Positions 1 to 6,368 of a stretch of DNA of 49,137 nucleotides are shown in pieces. Position numbers and translations under genes: made by a program. The notes below the pieces were generated by a model. The model did no database searches. It was not told the DNA's origin and worked only from the letters and a program-made list of their open reading frames with translations. Each line of letters begins with the position of its first letter. The stretch's first letter is position 1. This stretch comes from a virus, in IMG/VR virus record IMGVR_UViG_3300037628_001000, positions 1 to 49,137 of that record. One strand, written 5' to 3'.

Positions 1-1161
1 TTATAAGGGTTTTTTGGCCCTAAATGTCCCACCTTCTTGCATATTGTCTGAAAGTGGGACACTTTTGTTCTTATTAGGTTCCGGTCCCAGCAGGTGCATG
101 GCCTCCGCCACCAGCTTTTTTCGATTGGCTTTGCGGGTGTAGACGCCGGCCTGTTTGGTTGATTCCCAGCCATAGATTGCCATGAGTTGATGTTCTGTGC
201 CGCCGCGCTCCACAATAATTGTGGCGCCGGCTTTGCGCAGGCCGTGGGCGGAACAGTGTTTCAGTCCCGCCTTATTGCAGCATTCGCGAAACCAGTTCCC
301 GAAATACGCATGGGTGTAGGGATTCCCGCGGCTGGTCACCAGATATGACAGGTGGCCTGATGGGGTCGCGTCGATGATCCGCCGCAGTTCCGGCAGGATC
401 GGTATTTCACGTTCCTTGCGCAGCCGTTCCCGGCCCTTGGTTTCGGTAAATTTCAACCAGCCATCTTTTTCCATTTGCGGCCCCAGCCTGACGACATCCG
501 ACCGCCTGACACCGGTGTACAACAGCAGAGCTAACGCCAGCCTGGCCATCGTGCCCACTGGGTGGCGGTCCTCAAAGGCCGATACCTCGTCCTCCGTCCA
601 GGTGTGAAATCCGCCGGGCTTTCCCTTCAGATATTTTATATCCCGCGCCGGATTGTTTTTTGCCAGATCAACCTCGATCGCCCAAGCGAACAATTGGCGC
701 AGCGCCTTTATGCGGTTATTCGCGGCTTCCGGCAGGTCTGCCCCCTTTACATCGCGGATCTTGCGGACATGGCGGGTTTCCATCATCTGGTATGGTTTTC
801 GACCGTGCGGCGTCTTTTGTGCGCCAAAACTTTCCTCGCTGATAGCATCCAGTAGGCCGCGCCTGACATAGCGGGTTCGGCGTGACAGAGTCTTGAATTC
901 CGGCGACGCCATGTATTGTTCCATTAGCCATCGCAACGATTCTGGTGCGGCAACGCCCTTTCCGGGATCTTTTTCAGGGTGTCCGTTGGCTACCAGGCGA
1001 CGGTAGACCCGCATGAATTCATCGGTCCCCGGCTTTTCCCTGATCCTGGTCTTGCGCCCGCCACGACGGAAATAGACCCGCACGTTTCCATGCCGGTCAA
1101 CATCTTCCTCGATAAATTTAAGATCAGCCTGGCCCGATCCGTCGCGCATTCGGATTTTCAT
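1..1161 (-). CDS. int: Tyrosine recombinase (phage integrase)
   Basis: Site-specific recombinase that would integrate and excise this prophage. The 386-residue protein has an N-terminal arm-binding/SAM-like region (about 70-165) and a C-terminal catalytic domain. Visible catalytic residues are R219 (in TGVRRSD), K242, the H306-x-x-R309 box, W332 and the nucleophile Y341 (GVYTRK). It is the last gene of the leftward operon and overlaps the excisionase-like gene by 4 nt (ATGA). The final ~16 residues after SVPL lie beyond a 13-bp sequence repeated at the other end of the prophage, so the C-terminus may be encoded by host DNA after integration. The family assignment is secure; the target site is not known. 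Confidence 0.95.
   Translation of the reverse strand: MKIRMRDGSGQADLKFIEEDVDRHGNVRVYFRRGGRKTRIREKPGTDEFMRVYRRLVANGHPEKDPGKGVAAPESLRWLMEQYMASPEFKTLSRRTRYVRRGLLDAISEESFGAQKTPHGRKPYQMMETRHVRKIRDVKGADLPEAANNRIKALRQLFAWAIEVDLAKNNPARDIKYLKGKPGGFHTWTEDEVSAFEDRHPVGTMARLALALLLYTGVRRSDVVRLGPQMEKDGWLKFTETKGRERLRKEREIPILPELRRIIDATPSGHLSYLVTSRGNPYTHAYFGNWFRECCNKAGLKHCSAHGLRKAGATIIVERGGTEHQLMAIYGWESTKQAGVYTRKANRKKLVAEAMHLLGPEPNKNKSVPLSDNMQEGGTFRAKKPL
51..63. repeat. Candidate attachment-site core, left end (attL)
   Basis: AAAGTGGGACACT here is identical to 47930-47942 at the right end, in the same orientation. It overlaps codons 367-371 of int. An inverted octamer pair (TGTCCCAC at 25-32, GTGGGACA at 54-61) surrounds it; a similar pair occurs at the right end (47933-47940, 47980-47987). 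The distance between the two copies gives a phage genome of 47,879 bp. That this is the crossover core is inference from position and identity. Confidence 0.6.
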
Positions 1162-1406
1162 GCCGCATCTTCATCCTCGTCCCACGGATTTTTATCGGCA
1201 TCATCAGGCAACATTTCAAAATATGCGTCAAGCGATTGCCGATCCCAGATAACCCGGCTGTTGACGCGGATTGGTTTTGGCATGCGGCCGTCGGCGACCA
1301 TCTGGTCAAACAGGCTGGCGGACACGCCGATATAGGCAGCCGATTGCACGCGCGACAGTCCGCGCGGCGGGCAGGGGTAGAGGGTCTTTTTTTCAGTCGC
1401 CTGCAT
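1158..1406 (-). CDS. AlpA-like excisionase / helix-turn-helix DNA-binding protein
   Basis: Small (82 aa) MerR/AlpA-type winged-helix protein. The core reads RVQSAAYIGVSASLFDQMV followed by a wing around RMPKPIRVNSRVIWDRQSLDAYF, the usual layout of proteins that select an excisionase-like DNA site or activate int. Its stop overlaps the integrase start by 4 nt (ATGA), and the pairing with int argues for a recombination directionality factor. The acidic tail (DEDEDAA) is not part of the core domain. Excisionase versus transcriptional regulator cannot be separated from sequence alone. Confidence 0.75.
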   Translation of the reverse strand: MQATEKKTLYPCPPRGLSRVQSAAYIGVSASLFDQMVADGRMPKPIRVNSRVIWDRQSLDAYFEMLPDDADKNPWDEDEDAA

Positions 1407-1977
1407 CGGCCAGCGCCATGGCGGCGTCGGGGTTTAGACACCTCGCGGCTTCGATCGCATCCCATTCCGCTTCCTGTCTGATTTCCGCCAGAAACAGTGG
1501 CCAGATATTTTCCCAAAAACCGATACAATCGGCGGTAGGCGATGTCAGAAATATCCCGCCTGACAAGTCGTTGTCGAGCACCGACATAAGGAAGTGACTG
1601 TCTACTATGCGGTTTCCCAATACGTCCTCTCCGGAAAGATCGAATTCAGACAGTTCATCCCATGCGTTTCTGGCGACGGTTTTGGTGATGCTTTCGTGCC
1701 GGCGCCGATCACAAATTAACAGCCTCAGATTATGGATGGTCTTGCCGAAATCAAACTGCCGCCATTCATGGCCGCGAGTTTTTTCCATAAAATACTGAAA
1801 ATCCATATCCGCCAGAAATTCTTTCAGCGTGCAAGGGCCGATGTTGATCCAATAATTGGCAAAGGTGCCAAACGATCCGGTTGCCATGAAGGTTTTGCTT
1901 ATTTCGTCTACAACAATTGTGCTGCCATCAATGCGGTTGGCGGCGTGAATATAGTAGATTTCACAGGTGCTTTTCAT
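1393..1977 (-). CDS. Hypothetical early phage protein (194 aa)
   Basis: Not recognised. The 194-aa product looks like a soluble globular protein, with no signal peptide, membrane segment or obvious catalytic motif. Its C-terminus is alanine-rich (AARCLNPDAAMALADAGD). It overlaps the next gene downstream by 14 nt and the one upstream by 17 nt, and lies in the leftward coupled operon directly upstream of the excisionase and integrase, so it should be expressed with them. The start is supported by AAGGAGGTT, a strong Shine-Dalgarno sequence just upstream of the ATG. Confidence 0.7.
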   Translation of the reverse strand: MKSTCEIYYIHAANRIDGSTIVVDEISKTFMATGSFGTFANYWINIGPCTLKEFLADMDFQYFMEKTRGHEWRQFDFGKTIHNLRLLICDRRRHESITKTVARNAWDELSEFDLSGEDVLGNRIVDSHFLMSVLDNDLSGGIFLTSPTADCIGFWENIWPLFLAEIRQEAEWDAIEAARCLNPDAAMALADAGD

Positions 1978-2353
1978 TTGAACCTCCTTCCCTGGCAGAT
2001 TCGACCAGTTCCCAAATCTCTGGCCGGAAATCCCAGACGGGTTCCCCTAATTCGATCCCGACTTCCCTGCCCCATTCAGACCAGCAATCCTTGACCGTGG
2101 CCGGGTGGGGTGACCTCATGCCGTGCTTTTCAAGAAGGTCGCTGAAATCACCACCATACAGGTCGCCGAAGTCCAGATCGATCCAATCCGCCAGCAGGGC
2201 GCCGATGAAGGCTTCCAGTATTCCTTGTCGCGCTTCCGCCCGCGTCATGCGCTTTTCGCACCTTGCGCAAAATCTGCGTTGTGTAACGCTGAGTTTGGCT
2301 GGACAGAGCATGCACTCTCTCATAAATAATTTTTTGCAATCAAGGTCATTCAT
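1961..2353 (-). CDS. Hypothetical zinc-motif protein (130 aa)
   Basis: The N-terminus carries two cysteine pairs, CMLC at residues 15-18 and CARC at about 30-33, separated by 11 residues. This is typical of a small structural zinc ribbon. The rest is acidic and tryptophan-rich, with no recognised family. It is coupled upstream to the DUF1643 gene by a 4-nt ATGA overlap. It may be a nucleic-acid or protein-binding accessory factor; this is inferred only from the zinc motif. Operon position places it under the leftward promoter. Confidence 0.65.
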   Translation of the reverse strand: MNDLDCKKLFMRECMLCPAKLSVTQRRFCARCEKRMTRAEARQGILEAFIGALLADWIDLDFGDLYGGDFSDLLEKHGMRSPHPATVKDCWSEWGREVGIELGEPVWDFRPEIWELVESAREGGSNEKHL

Positions 2354-2898
2354 CGAACCGGTCCCATCGGTATCGGGTCCAGGCTTTTTGGGAGATATAG
2401 CGGGTGTGCCGGGTGACCGGCTTTAGTCTGCCGCAGGCACATTGGCACAACTCTTTCTTTCCTGATCCAGCCTAAAACCGTTTGGTCCTGCTCCATGAAC
2501 CCGCCTTTTGTTCCCCAGGCGCACACCACCGGCCCAGCGATCGGCATGTATGCCCGGTCACCTTCGCCCGCGACTTCCTGGATAGCTTCCACCACAAACC
2601 GGTGGTTTTCGGGACCAACCGGATCGACGGCGTCCAGCATTTCTTTCGGTGAGGTTGCCCGAAAACCGAACAGATTAACGACGACCAGTACACCGCATCC
2701 CCACTTTTGGGCGAATGTGATGCACCGGCAAATTGTTGGATCGTTTCTGAAAGCATCCGCTGTCGATGGGTTGAGCATGATAAAAAGACATTTACGCGAA
2801 GACCTTCCGACACGGCGGTAAAGGCGATAGCGGTATTTCCCACAATCGGAAAAAACCGCACTGTTCAGGGTGCCCGATATCAGATCGGGGCGGGTCAT
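2350..2898 (-). CDS. DUF1643 family protein
   Basis: A 182-aa protein matching the DUF1643 pattern: the conserved core IMLNPSTADAFRNDPTICRC near residues 40-59, then a VVVNLFGFRAT strand and a PVVCAWG segment. The family occurs in bacteria and phages, is about this length, and has no established biochemical activity that I can cite. Both ends are coupled to neighbours by 4-nt overlaps, showing it belongs to the leftward accessory operon. The family call rests on motif recognition and is fairly firm; its role in this phage is unknown. Confidence 0.8.
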   Translation of the reverse strand: MTRPDLISGTLNSAVFSDCGKYRYRLYRRVGRSSRKCLFIMLNPSTADAFRNDPTICRCITFAQKWGCGVLVVVNLFGFRATSPKEMLDAVDPVGPENHRFVVEAIQEVAGEGDRAYMPIAGPVVCAWGTKGGFMEQDQTVLGWIRKERVVPMCLRQTKAGHPAHPLYLPKSLDPIPMGPVR

Positions 2899-3020
2899 TG
2901 GAACACCGCCCTTGCAAGCGCAAGCCCCGCCATTCCGCCGAAAACACAGCCGAAACCAAAAATGAGGGCATCGGATAGCTTGTTAAGGAAGTCGTTCATG
3001 TCGCGAAAAAAAGACCTCAT
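2895..3020 (-). CDS. 41-aa single-span membrane protein
   Basis: A short gene fitting exactly between two coupled genes. Its ATG at 3020 overlaps the upstream stop by 4 nt (ATGA), and its stop overlaps the DUF1643 start by 4 nt. The peptide begins MRSFFRDMNDFLNKLSD and continues with one hydrophobic, glycine-rich stretch (about residues 17-39: LIFGFGCVFGGMAGLALARAVF) predicted to cross the membrane. A second ATG at 2999 is possible, but the overlap at both ends favours 3020. Function unknown; tiny membrane proteins in early operons are often exclusion or host-takeover factors. Confidence 0.6.
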   Translation of the reverse strand: MRSFFRDMNDFLNKLSDALIFGFGCVFGGMAGLALARAVFQ

Positions 3021-3361
3021 TGTCCGCCCTCTTTATCGGCGAACATAAAATGGCCGTCGAGCGCGCTGGTCGGCACGAACTCTGGTTTGAATTCTTCCTT
3101 CTCAATCCTTCGGAACATCGCGCGGGCCTCTTGCAGCGCCAGCGCCATTCTCAGGTGATAAATTATTTTGTCGTTTCCATCCCACGGTATCTCGTTATTC
3201 AAAAACTTCACCCGGTCGATCAGGACCCGCAGAACATCCTGATTGATGGTTCCGGGATGGTTATGGACGCCGCGGCCCCTTTTTACGAATTTGATCGTTT
3301 GGTTGAGGTTGCCATCCAGAACATCAAGTTCGTAGCTGTGGCCCGCATCGAGTATTTTCAT
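3017..3361 (-). CDS. Hypothetical early phage protein (114 aa)
   Basis: The start at 3361 (MKILDAGHSYELDVLDG) is chosen because it overlaps the upstream stop by 4 nt. An in-frame extension to 3439 exists but would run back through the upstream gene. The product has an N-terminal beta-rich segment and a central PGTINQDVLRVLIDRVKFLN helix, with a DNKIIYHLRMALALQEARAM-like helical part after it. That arrangement resembles unnamed phage proteins annotated only as hypothetical. No catalytic motif is seen. It belongs to the coupled leftward operon. Confidence 0.65.
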   Translation of the reverse strand: MKILDAGHSYELDVLDGNLNQTIKFVKRGRGVHNHPGTINQDVLRVLIDRVKFLNNEIPWDGNDKIIYHLRMALALQEARAMFRRIEKEEFKPEFVPTSALDGHFMFADKEGGQ

Positions 3362-3621
3362 GGTTTGTCCTCTGAATTCTCGATGCTCACGCCCAGCGAT
3401 TTGAGACGCTGTTCCTTTACGGCGATATAGGATTCGCATTGATGGTGAATAAAGGACCGAATGCTATCCTCGCTGACGACATCGAAAATTTCCCGCAACT
3501 GTTCTCCGCGGAGGAATTTGATATCCAAGGGGGTGTCCTTGTAGGCAACATCTCTAAGTTCGATTGCGCCCTCTCGAAGCGACCGAAGAACCACATCTTC
3601 GCTCAGATCATCCAGTTTCAT
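3358..3621 (-). CDS. Hypothetical acidic protein (87 aa)
   Basis: A small, mainly helical, charged protein (MKLDDLSEDVVLRSLREGAI start) without membrane segments or recognisable motifs. It is coupled on both sides by 4-nt ATGA overlaps. The acidic character and size would suit a protein-mimic or inhibitor of a host factor, but nothing in the sequence proves this. Confidence 0.6.
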   Translation of the reverse strand: MKLDDLSEDVVLRSLREGAIELRDVAYKDTPLDIKFLRGEQLREIFDVVSEDSIRSFIHHQCESYIAVKEQRLKSLGVSIENSEDKP

Positions 3622-3797
3622 TGTCCGTCCCTTCCATATCGTTCCGCCAGATAGACGGCGGAGGCGTGCGCTTCGGCCGCATCCATTTCCCTGAAAATTT
3701 TGTTCAGGATCAGCAGGCGGTTGTCTTCGGCGGAGGCCAGTGGATTCGCGTGGTAGCTGATTATCAGCGGGTCCGGGTGGTGGGGTTTGGTGGCCAT
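3618..3797 (-). CDS. Hypothetical small protein (59 aa)
   Basis: The ATG at 3797 shares one base with the preceding stop (TGATG), so it is preferred to a GTG one codon upstream. The peptide contains an NKIFREMDAAEAHASAVYLAERYG helical segment. No family recognised. Coupling on both sides makes it likely to be a translated gene rather than a chance frame. Confidence 0.55.
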   Translation of the reverse strand: MATKPHHPDPLIISYHANPLASAEDNRLLILNKIFREMDAAEAHASAVYLAERYGRDGQ

Positions 3798-4168
3798 CAC
3801 TCTGCTCTCGCTTTCAGTGCGGCAAGGCAGATGGCGAGGGCAGGGGTTGCTGCGTTATAATCATCCTCAAACCCCGCGCTCGTACTTTCAACTATCGCGC
3901 ATGCGGTTTCTGCTACTGGATCACCAGAAACAGACCATCGCCTACCCTCCGGCAGCAACGTCAACGCATCATCAATGCTTCCGGTGTAATCTAGCGCCAG
4001 CAGACGATGATCCCCGTCAGTGGTTCTTATCCAGTAAGTACCGGGAATTTCGCGATCTTCCGGCAAATAGTGACGACGGGGGTCAAGAAAAACCGCAATC
4101 TCTGCATTCAGGCGACGATCCCGACTCTTTGCCAGCGCCAGATAGGCCATCAGTTCAGCGGGGGTCAT
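3797..4168 (-). CDS. Phage ABA-sandwich domain protein
   Basis: A 123-aa protein with the features of the small phage alpha/beta 'ABA sandwich' family (DUF2591-like). The N-terminal helix LMAYLALAKSRDRRLNAEIA is followed by a central SIDDALTLLPEGRRWSV strand-turn segment, and a C-terminal ATPALAICLAALKAR helix ends the protein. These proteins are common among early genes of proteobacterial prophages, and their function is unknown. The start is set at the ATG overlapping the nuclease stop (TGATG); GTG codons further upstream are possible but less likely. Confidence 0.7.
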   Translation of the reverse strand: MTPAELMAYLALAKSRDRRLNAEIAVFLDPRRHYLPEDREIPGTYWIRTTDGDHRLLALDYTGSIDDALTLLPEGRRWSVSGDPVAETACAIVESTSAGFEDDYNAATPALAICLAALKARAE

Positions 4169-4623
4169 CAGCACCACCCCTGACGCCAGCCGCCGTGGTA
4201 TTCACGGCCCAGCCCGGCTTTGATCAGCAGGGTGGCCAGATTGTGGTCGTTGATCATTACGCGTGCCACCATGCGGCTGGCGTACTTGCCGGGTCGGATG
4301 TCGTGAAGGGTTACGGCGCCGCCTGTGGCGTCCAGTCTGGCGATGACGAAATCCCTGGCCTGTTTGGCGCCGGTGGCTTCCTTGGCGCAGCGCGACCGCA
4401 ATTCCGGGGTATCGACGCCATCGACCCGGATCGTTACCGATGTCCGCAGGCTGGGCCAGGGCGCGGCGGTGACCTTGATCGTGTCGCCATCAACCACCCG
4501 TTTGACGGTGGCGGCCACCGGCCCCCTGATCCGCTCTGCGCCCAGCGCCTCACCGCTGACCACCCCGGCGGCCAGCACAATGGCAATTATGACGGCGCCC
4601 AGTGCGACCGCGCGGACCATCAT
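4168..4623 (-). CDS. Exported thermonuclease-like (SNase) protein
   Basis: A 151-aa staphylococcal-nuclease-fold protein. An N-terminal hydrophobic segment (about residues 5-28, signal peptide or anchor) precedes the OB-fold nuclease domain, with VKRVVDGDTIKV at 40-51, TIRVDGVDTPEL at 64-75, the KEATGAKQARDF helix at 81-92 and YASRMVARVMI later. These correspond to the Ca-binding aspartates and the Arg/Glu/Arg active site of SNase (R66, E82 and an Arg in SRMVAR are the likely equivalents). Known family members cut DNA or RNA. An exported nuclease in an early phage operon is unusual. Coupled at both ends. Confidence 0.8.
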   Translation of the reverse strand: MMVRAVALGAVIIAIVLAAGVVSGEALGAERIRGPVAATVKRVVDGDTIKVTAAPWPSLRTSVTIRVDGVDTPELRSRCAKEATGAKQARDFVIARLDATGGAVTLHDIRPGKYASRMVARVMINDHNLATLLIKAGLGREYHGGWRQGWC

Positions 4624-4856
4624 GCGGATTGCCTTTCCGCAAAGTCGCGCAGGAATTCCGGCATGACGCGCTTGTCCCGGTTGGCGCGCGCCGTGCCTTC
4701 TTTCATCGCCGCACCGCCGAATATCGCGATGTCGTCGCTGTCATATCCCATGTCAAACAAATCCGCTTCCGTCGCCGGTGTGCCGGAACAGGCCATCAGC
4801 CAGGCGCTTATGGTCATCCGTTCAAAGACCGGAACCAGGTGGTTTTCAGGTATCAT
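4620..4856 (-). CDS. Hypothetical protein (78 aa)
   Basis: Unrecognised small soluble protein. It has an acidic central part (EADLFDMGYDSDD) and a basic C-terminal part. It ends in a 4-nt overlap with the SNase gene and is separated from the upstream gene by only 2 nt, so it is in the same transcript. No motif suggests a function. Confidence 0.6.
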   Translation of the reverse strand: MIPENHLVPVFERMTISAWLMACSGTPATEADLFDMGYDSDDIAIFGGAAMKEGTARANRDKRVMPEFLRDFAERQSA

Positions 4857-4858
4857 TT

Positions 4859-5221
4859 TCAGACTCCTTCGGTGATGCGCATTAATTTCCGTTGGTATTT
4901 TTTGCCGTGACGATTGGTAAGCAAGGGCGGGTTCTGCGTCCGGACCCCGGTGCGCGGGCCTTTGCGGATTTCAATCACCCGCCAGTTGAGCGACCAAATT
5001 TCCACCCGGATATGTCCAAGCCGCGCCGCCGCGCTTATGTCCCGGGATTTGAACGGCATCAGGTCCGCGTCCGGGCATCGATCGCCCGCCACGGCGGTGG
5101 CAAAGATGAAGTCGAGCAGGTCTTTCAGGACGCCGTCAGCGATTTTGGCGTCATCGGTTGGCCGTGGCCCGACGGGTTTGCCCTGCGCGATGTCCCGCAG
5201 ACGGTCGGCGGCGGCGCTCAT
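4859..5221 (-). CDS. Hypothetical protein (120 aa)
   Basis: The ATG at 5221 (MSAAADRLRDIAQG) is chosen because it overlaps the stop of the 59-aa gene by 4 nt; an upstream in-frame ATG at 5230 would add three residues. The protein has a helical N-terminal half and a very basic C-terminus (RHGKKYQRKLMR) that might bind nucleic acid. No family is recognised. It precedes the 78-aa gene by 2 nt. Confidence 0.6.
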   Translation of the reverse strand: MSAAADRLRDIAQGKPVGPRPTDDAKIADGVLKDLLDFIFATAVAGDRCPDADLMPFKSRDISAAARLGHIRVEIWSLNWRVIEIRKGPRTGVRTQNPPLLTNRHGKKYQRKLMRITEGV

Positions 5222-5397
5222 GGTTTGCACCTTTGGATCGTTTTAAGGTGTTTATCCATGGCGCGTGACAGGCCGCATTTCGAACAGGCGGATTGCTCTA
5301 TGAGTTGAGCGAATGAGCACTGTAATTCGCGGTAACGAGACGTGACCGTGGCATCAAACCGGTGCTTGCAATCGACGCTTGGTACATGGCGGGTCAT
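5218..5397 (-). CDS. Cysteine-rich 59-aa protein
   Basis: A compact gene flanked by ATGA overlaps on both sides (start 5397 over the upstream stop, stop over the ATG at 5221). The peptide starts MTRHVPSVDCKHRF and has five cysteines, including ACSKCGLSRAMDKHL. Spacing of C10, C27, C38, C41 and C57 suggests a small metal-binding or zinc-ribbon fold. It recalls the many tiny zinc proteins of phage early operons. Function unknown. Confidence 0.55.
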   Translation of the reverse strand: MTRHVPSVDCKHRFDATVTSRYRELQCSFAQLIEQSACSKCGLSRAMDKHLKTIQRCKP

Positions 5398-5687
5398 TGG
5401 CCAGGCTCCGTCCGATCAATGGCAGCCAGAACATCAAGCCCAATACGGCTGGTTCGGGCGTACCATCTGCGTCGCCGCCGCCTAAACTGGCCTTCGTGCC
5501 AATAATGAGATTCCCGTTTTTCGACGACCAACAATGCGCGAGAGATCAAGGTTTTCATTTCCGTCCACGGTTCGCCGCGATGGCCCGGCCGAAATTCTTG
5601 TTCTTCTTTGAAAATCCGAAGACAGTCGATTTGCCGACATCCAATCTGACGCGCTTGGGCGGCAATATCTGTCACATTATCCGTCAT
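5394..5687 (-). CDS. Hypothetical protein with basic C-terminus (97 aa)
   Basis: Unrecognised. The N-terminal part is hydrophilic. The middle has an ISRALLVVEKRESHYWHEGQ segment, followed by a run of six arginines (FRRRRRRWYAR) that could contact nucleic acid. Both ends overlap neighbours by 4 nt in the leftward operon. Confidence 0.55.
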   Translation of the reverse strand: MTDNVTDIAAQARQIGCRQIDCLRIFKEEQEFRPGHRGEPWTEMKTLISRALLVVEKRESHYWHEGQFRRRRRRWYARTSRIGLDVLAAIDRTEPGQ

Positions 5688-6037
5688 ATCGCCCGCCCTG
5701 TTCCGGTGCGCCCTGCGCTAATCATGCGCACGATGCGTGCGCTATCGCTGCCGCGCGCCTTCACCCGCACCATGCCGGCCGCCGGGCTGATGGCGATCAG
5801 GATTTGTGCGACGACCAGGGTTGCGATGATCATGCGCCAGCCGGGCCAGCCGGGCTGGCCGAAATCGGCGATGCAGATTGCGGCGTTTTCGCGGGCCGCC
5901 ATCCAGCCGAAAAGATCGGTGCGGATCTGGCGGCGTTCTTCTGTTGCGGGGAAGCGGTTAAAAATCACCCGGTCGCCGGACACCGGGACGGGGATCACCG
6001 GGCGCAGGGTGGCGGGCCATGTCCGATGGATAATCAT
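5684..6037 (-). CDS. Predicted membrane protein (117 aa)
   Basis: The ATG at 6037 (MIIHRTWPATLRPV) is taken because it overlaps the stop of the first operon gene by 4 nt; an open frame extends further upstream but would overlap that gene heavily. One hydrophobic segment (about residues 75-95, MIIATLVVAQILIAISPAAG) could span the membrane, and the C-terminus is basic. No family recognised. Confidence 0.55.
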   Translation of the reverse strand: MIIHRTWPATLRPVIPVPVSGDRVIFNRFPATEERRQIRTDLFGWMAARENAAICIADFGQPGWPGWRMIIATLVVAQILIAISPAAGMVRVKARGSDSARIVRMISAGRTGTGRAI

Positions 6038-6243
6038 CGTCCCGCCCTCAACTGGCGGCGTGATCGCCATGTCTGCGACGGACCACCCCGCGCCCCGGCA
6101 CACAGCGCGCCGCACTGGTCGATATCGTCAATATCGGAGGGGCGCAGGCGGTCGGTTAGTCTTCGCGCCAGGCGGTGAAACCGAGCGCGCCGGTCGTCTT
6201 TGATCTGGTCGGGTGCGTTTTCGAGTGTAGCGGTGATGGTCAT
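6034..6243 (-). CDS. First gene of leftward operon, hypothetical (69 aa)
   Basis: A short, arginine-rich soluble protein (RARFHRLARRLTDRLRPSD). It is the promoter-proximal gene of the leftward operon: its ATG lies about 24 nt downstream of the expected start of transcription, with a GGGAAGGG Shine-Dalgarno sequence on the minus strand 7-8 nt before the ATG. It should be the first leftward early product, the position of lambda N, but no arginine-rich antitermination motif can be assigned with confidence. Confidence 0.6.
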   Translation of the reverse strand: MTITATLENAPDQIKDDRRARFHRLARRLTDRLRPSDIDDIDQCGALCAGARGGPSQTWRSRRQLRAGR

Positions 6244-6273
6244 TGATCAGCCCTTCCCTGTTGGGTAGGACTG

Positions 6274-6303
6274 AAAGTAAGGGCAGCTTACGTTTGTTGT
6301 CAA
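6274..6303 (-). promoter_or_regulatory. Leftward early promoter (PL-like)
   Basis: On the minus strand TTGACA (6303-6298), an 18-nt spacer and TACTTT (6279-6274) form a promoter aimed at the leftward operon. The interrupted palindrome GTAAG-N5-CTTAC (6277-6291) overlaps the -10. The rightward promoter at 7905-7934 has the same -35, spacing and -10, which strengthens both calls. Confidence 0.7.
6277..6291. promoter_or_regulatory. Candidate repressor operator at PL
   Basis: The inverted repeat GTAAG-GGCAG-CTTAC overlaps the leftward -10. The same half-sites, without the 5-nt spacer, occur at 7922-7931 over the rightward -10. An AATTTACTAAAA dodecamer upstream of each -35 (6308-6319 and 7881-7892) may be a second site. 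Confidence 0.55.
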
Positions 6304-6368
6304 TAATAATTTACTAAAATGTCAATTATTGGTTCGCACCTCACGAAAAAAGAGAGAATCAACCGCCT

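Noticed and set aside
374-1335. Plus-strand open frames opposite the integrase and excisionase genes
   Set aside because: They are antisense shadows of well-supported genes, with unnatural amino-acid composition and no ribosome binding sites.
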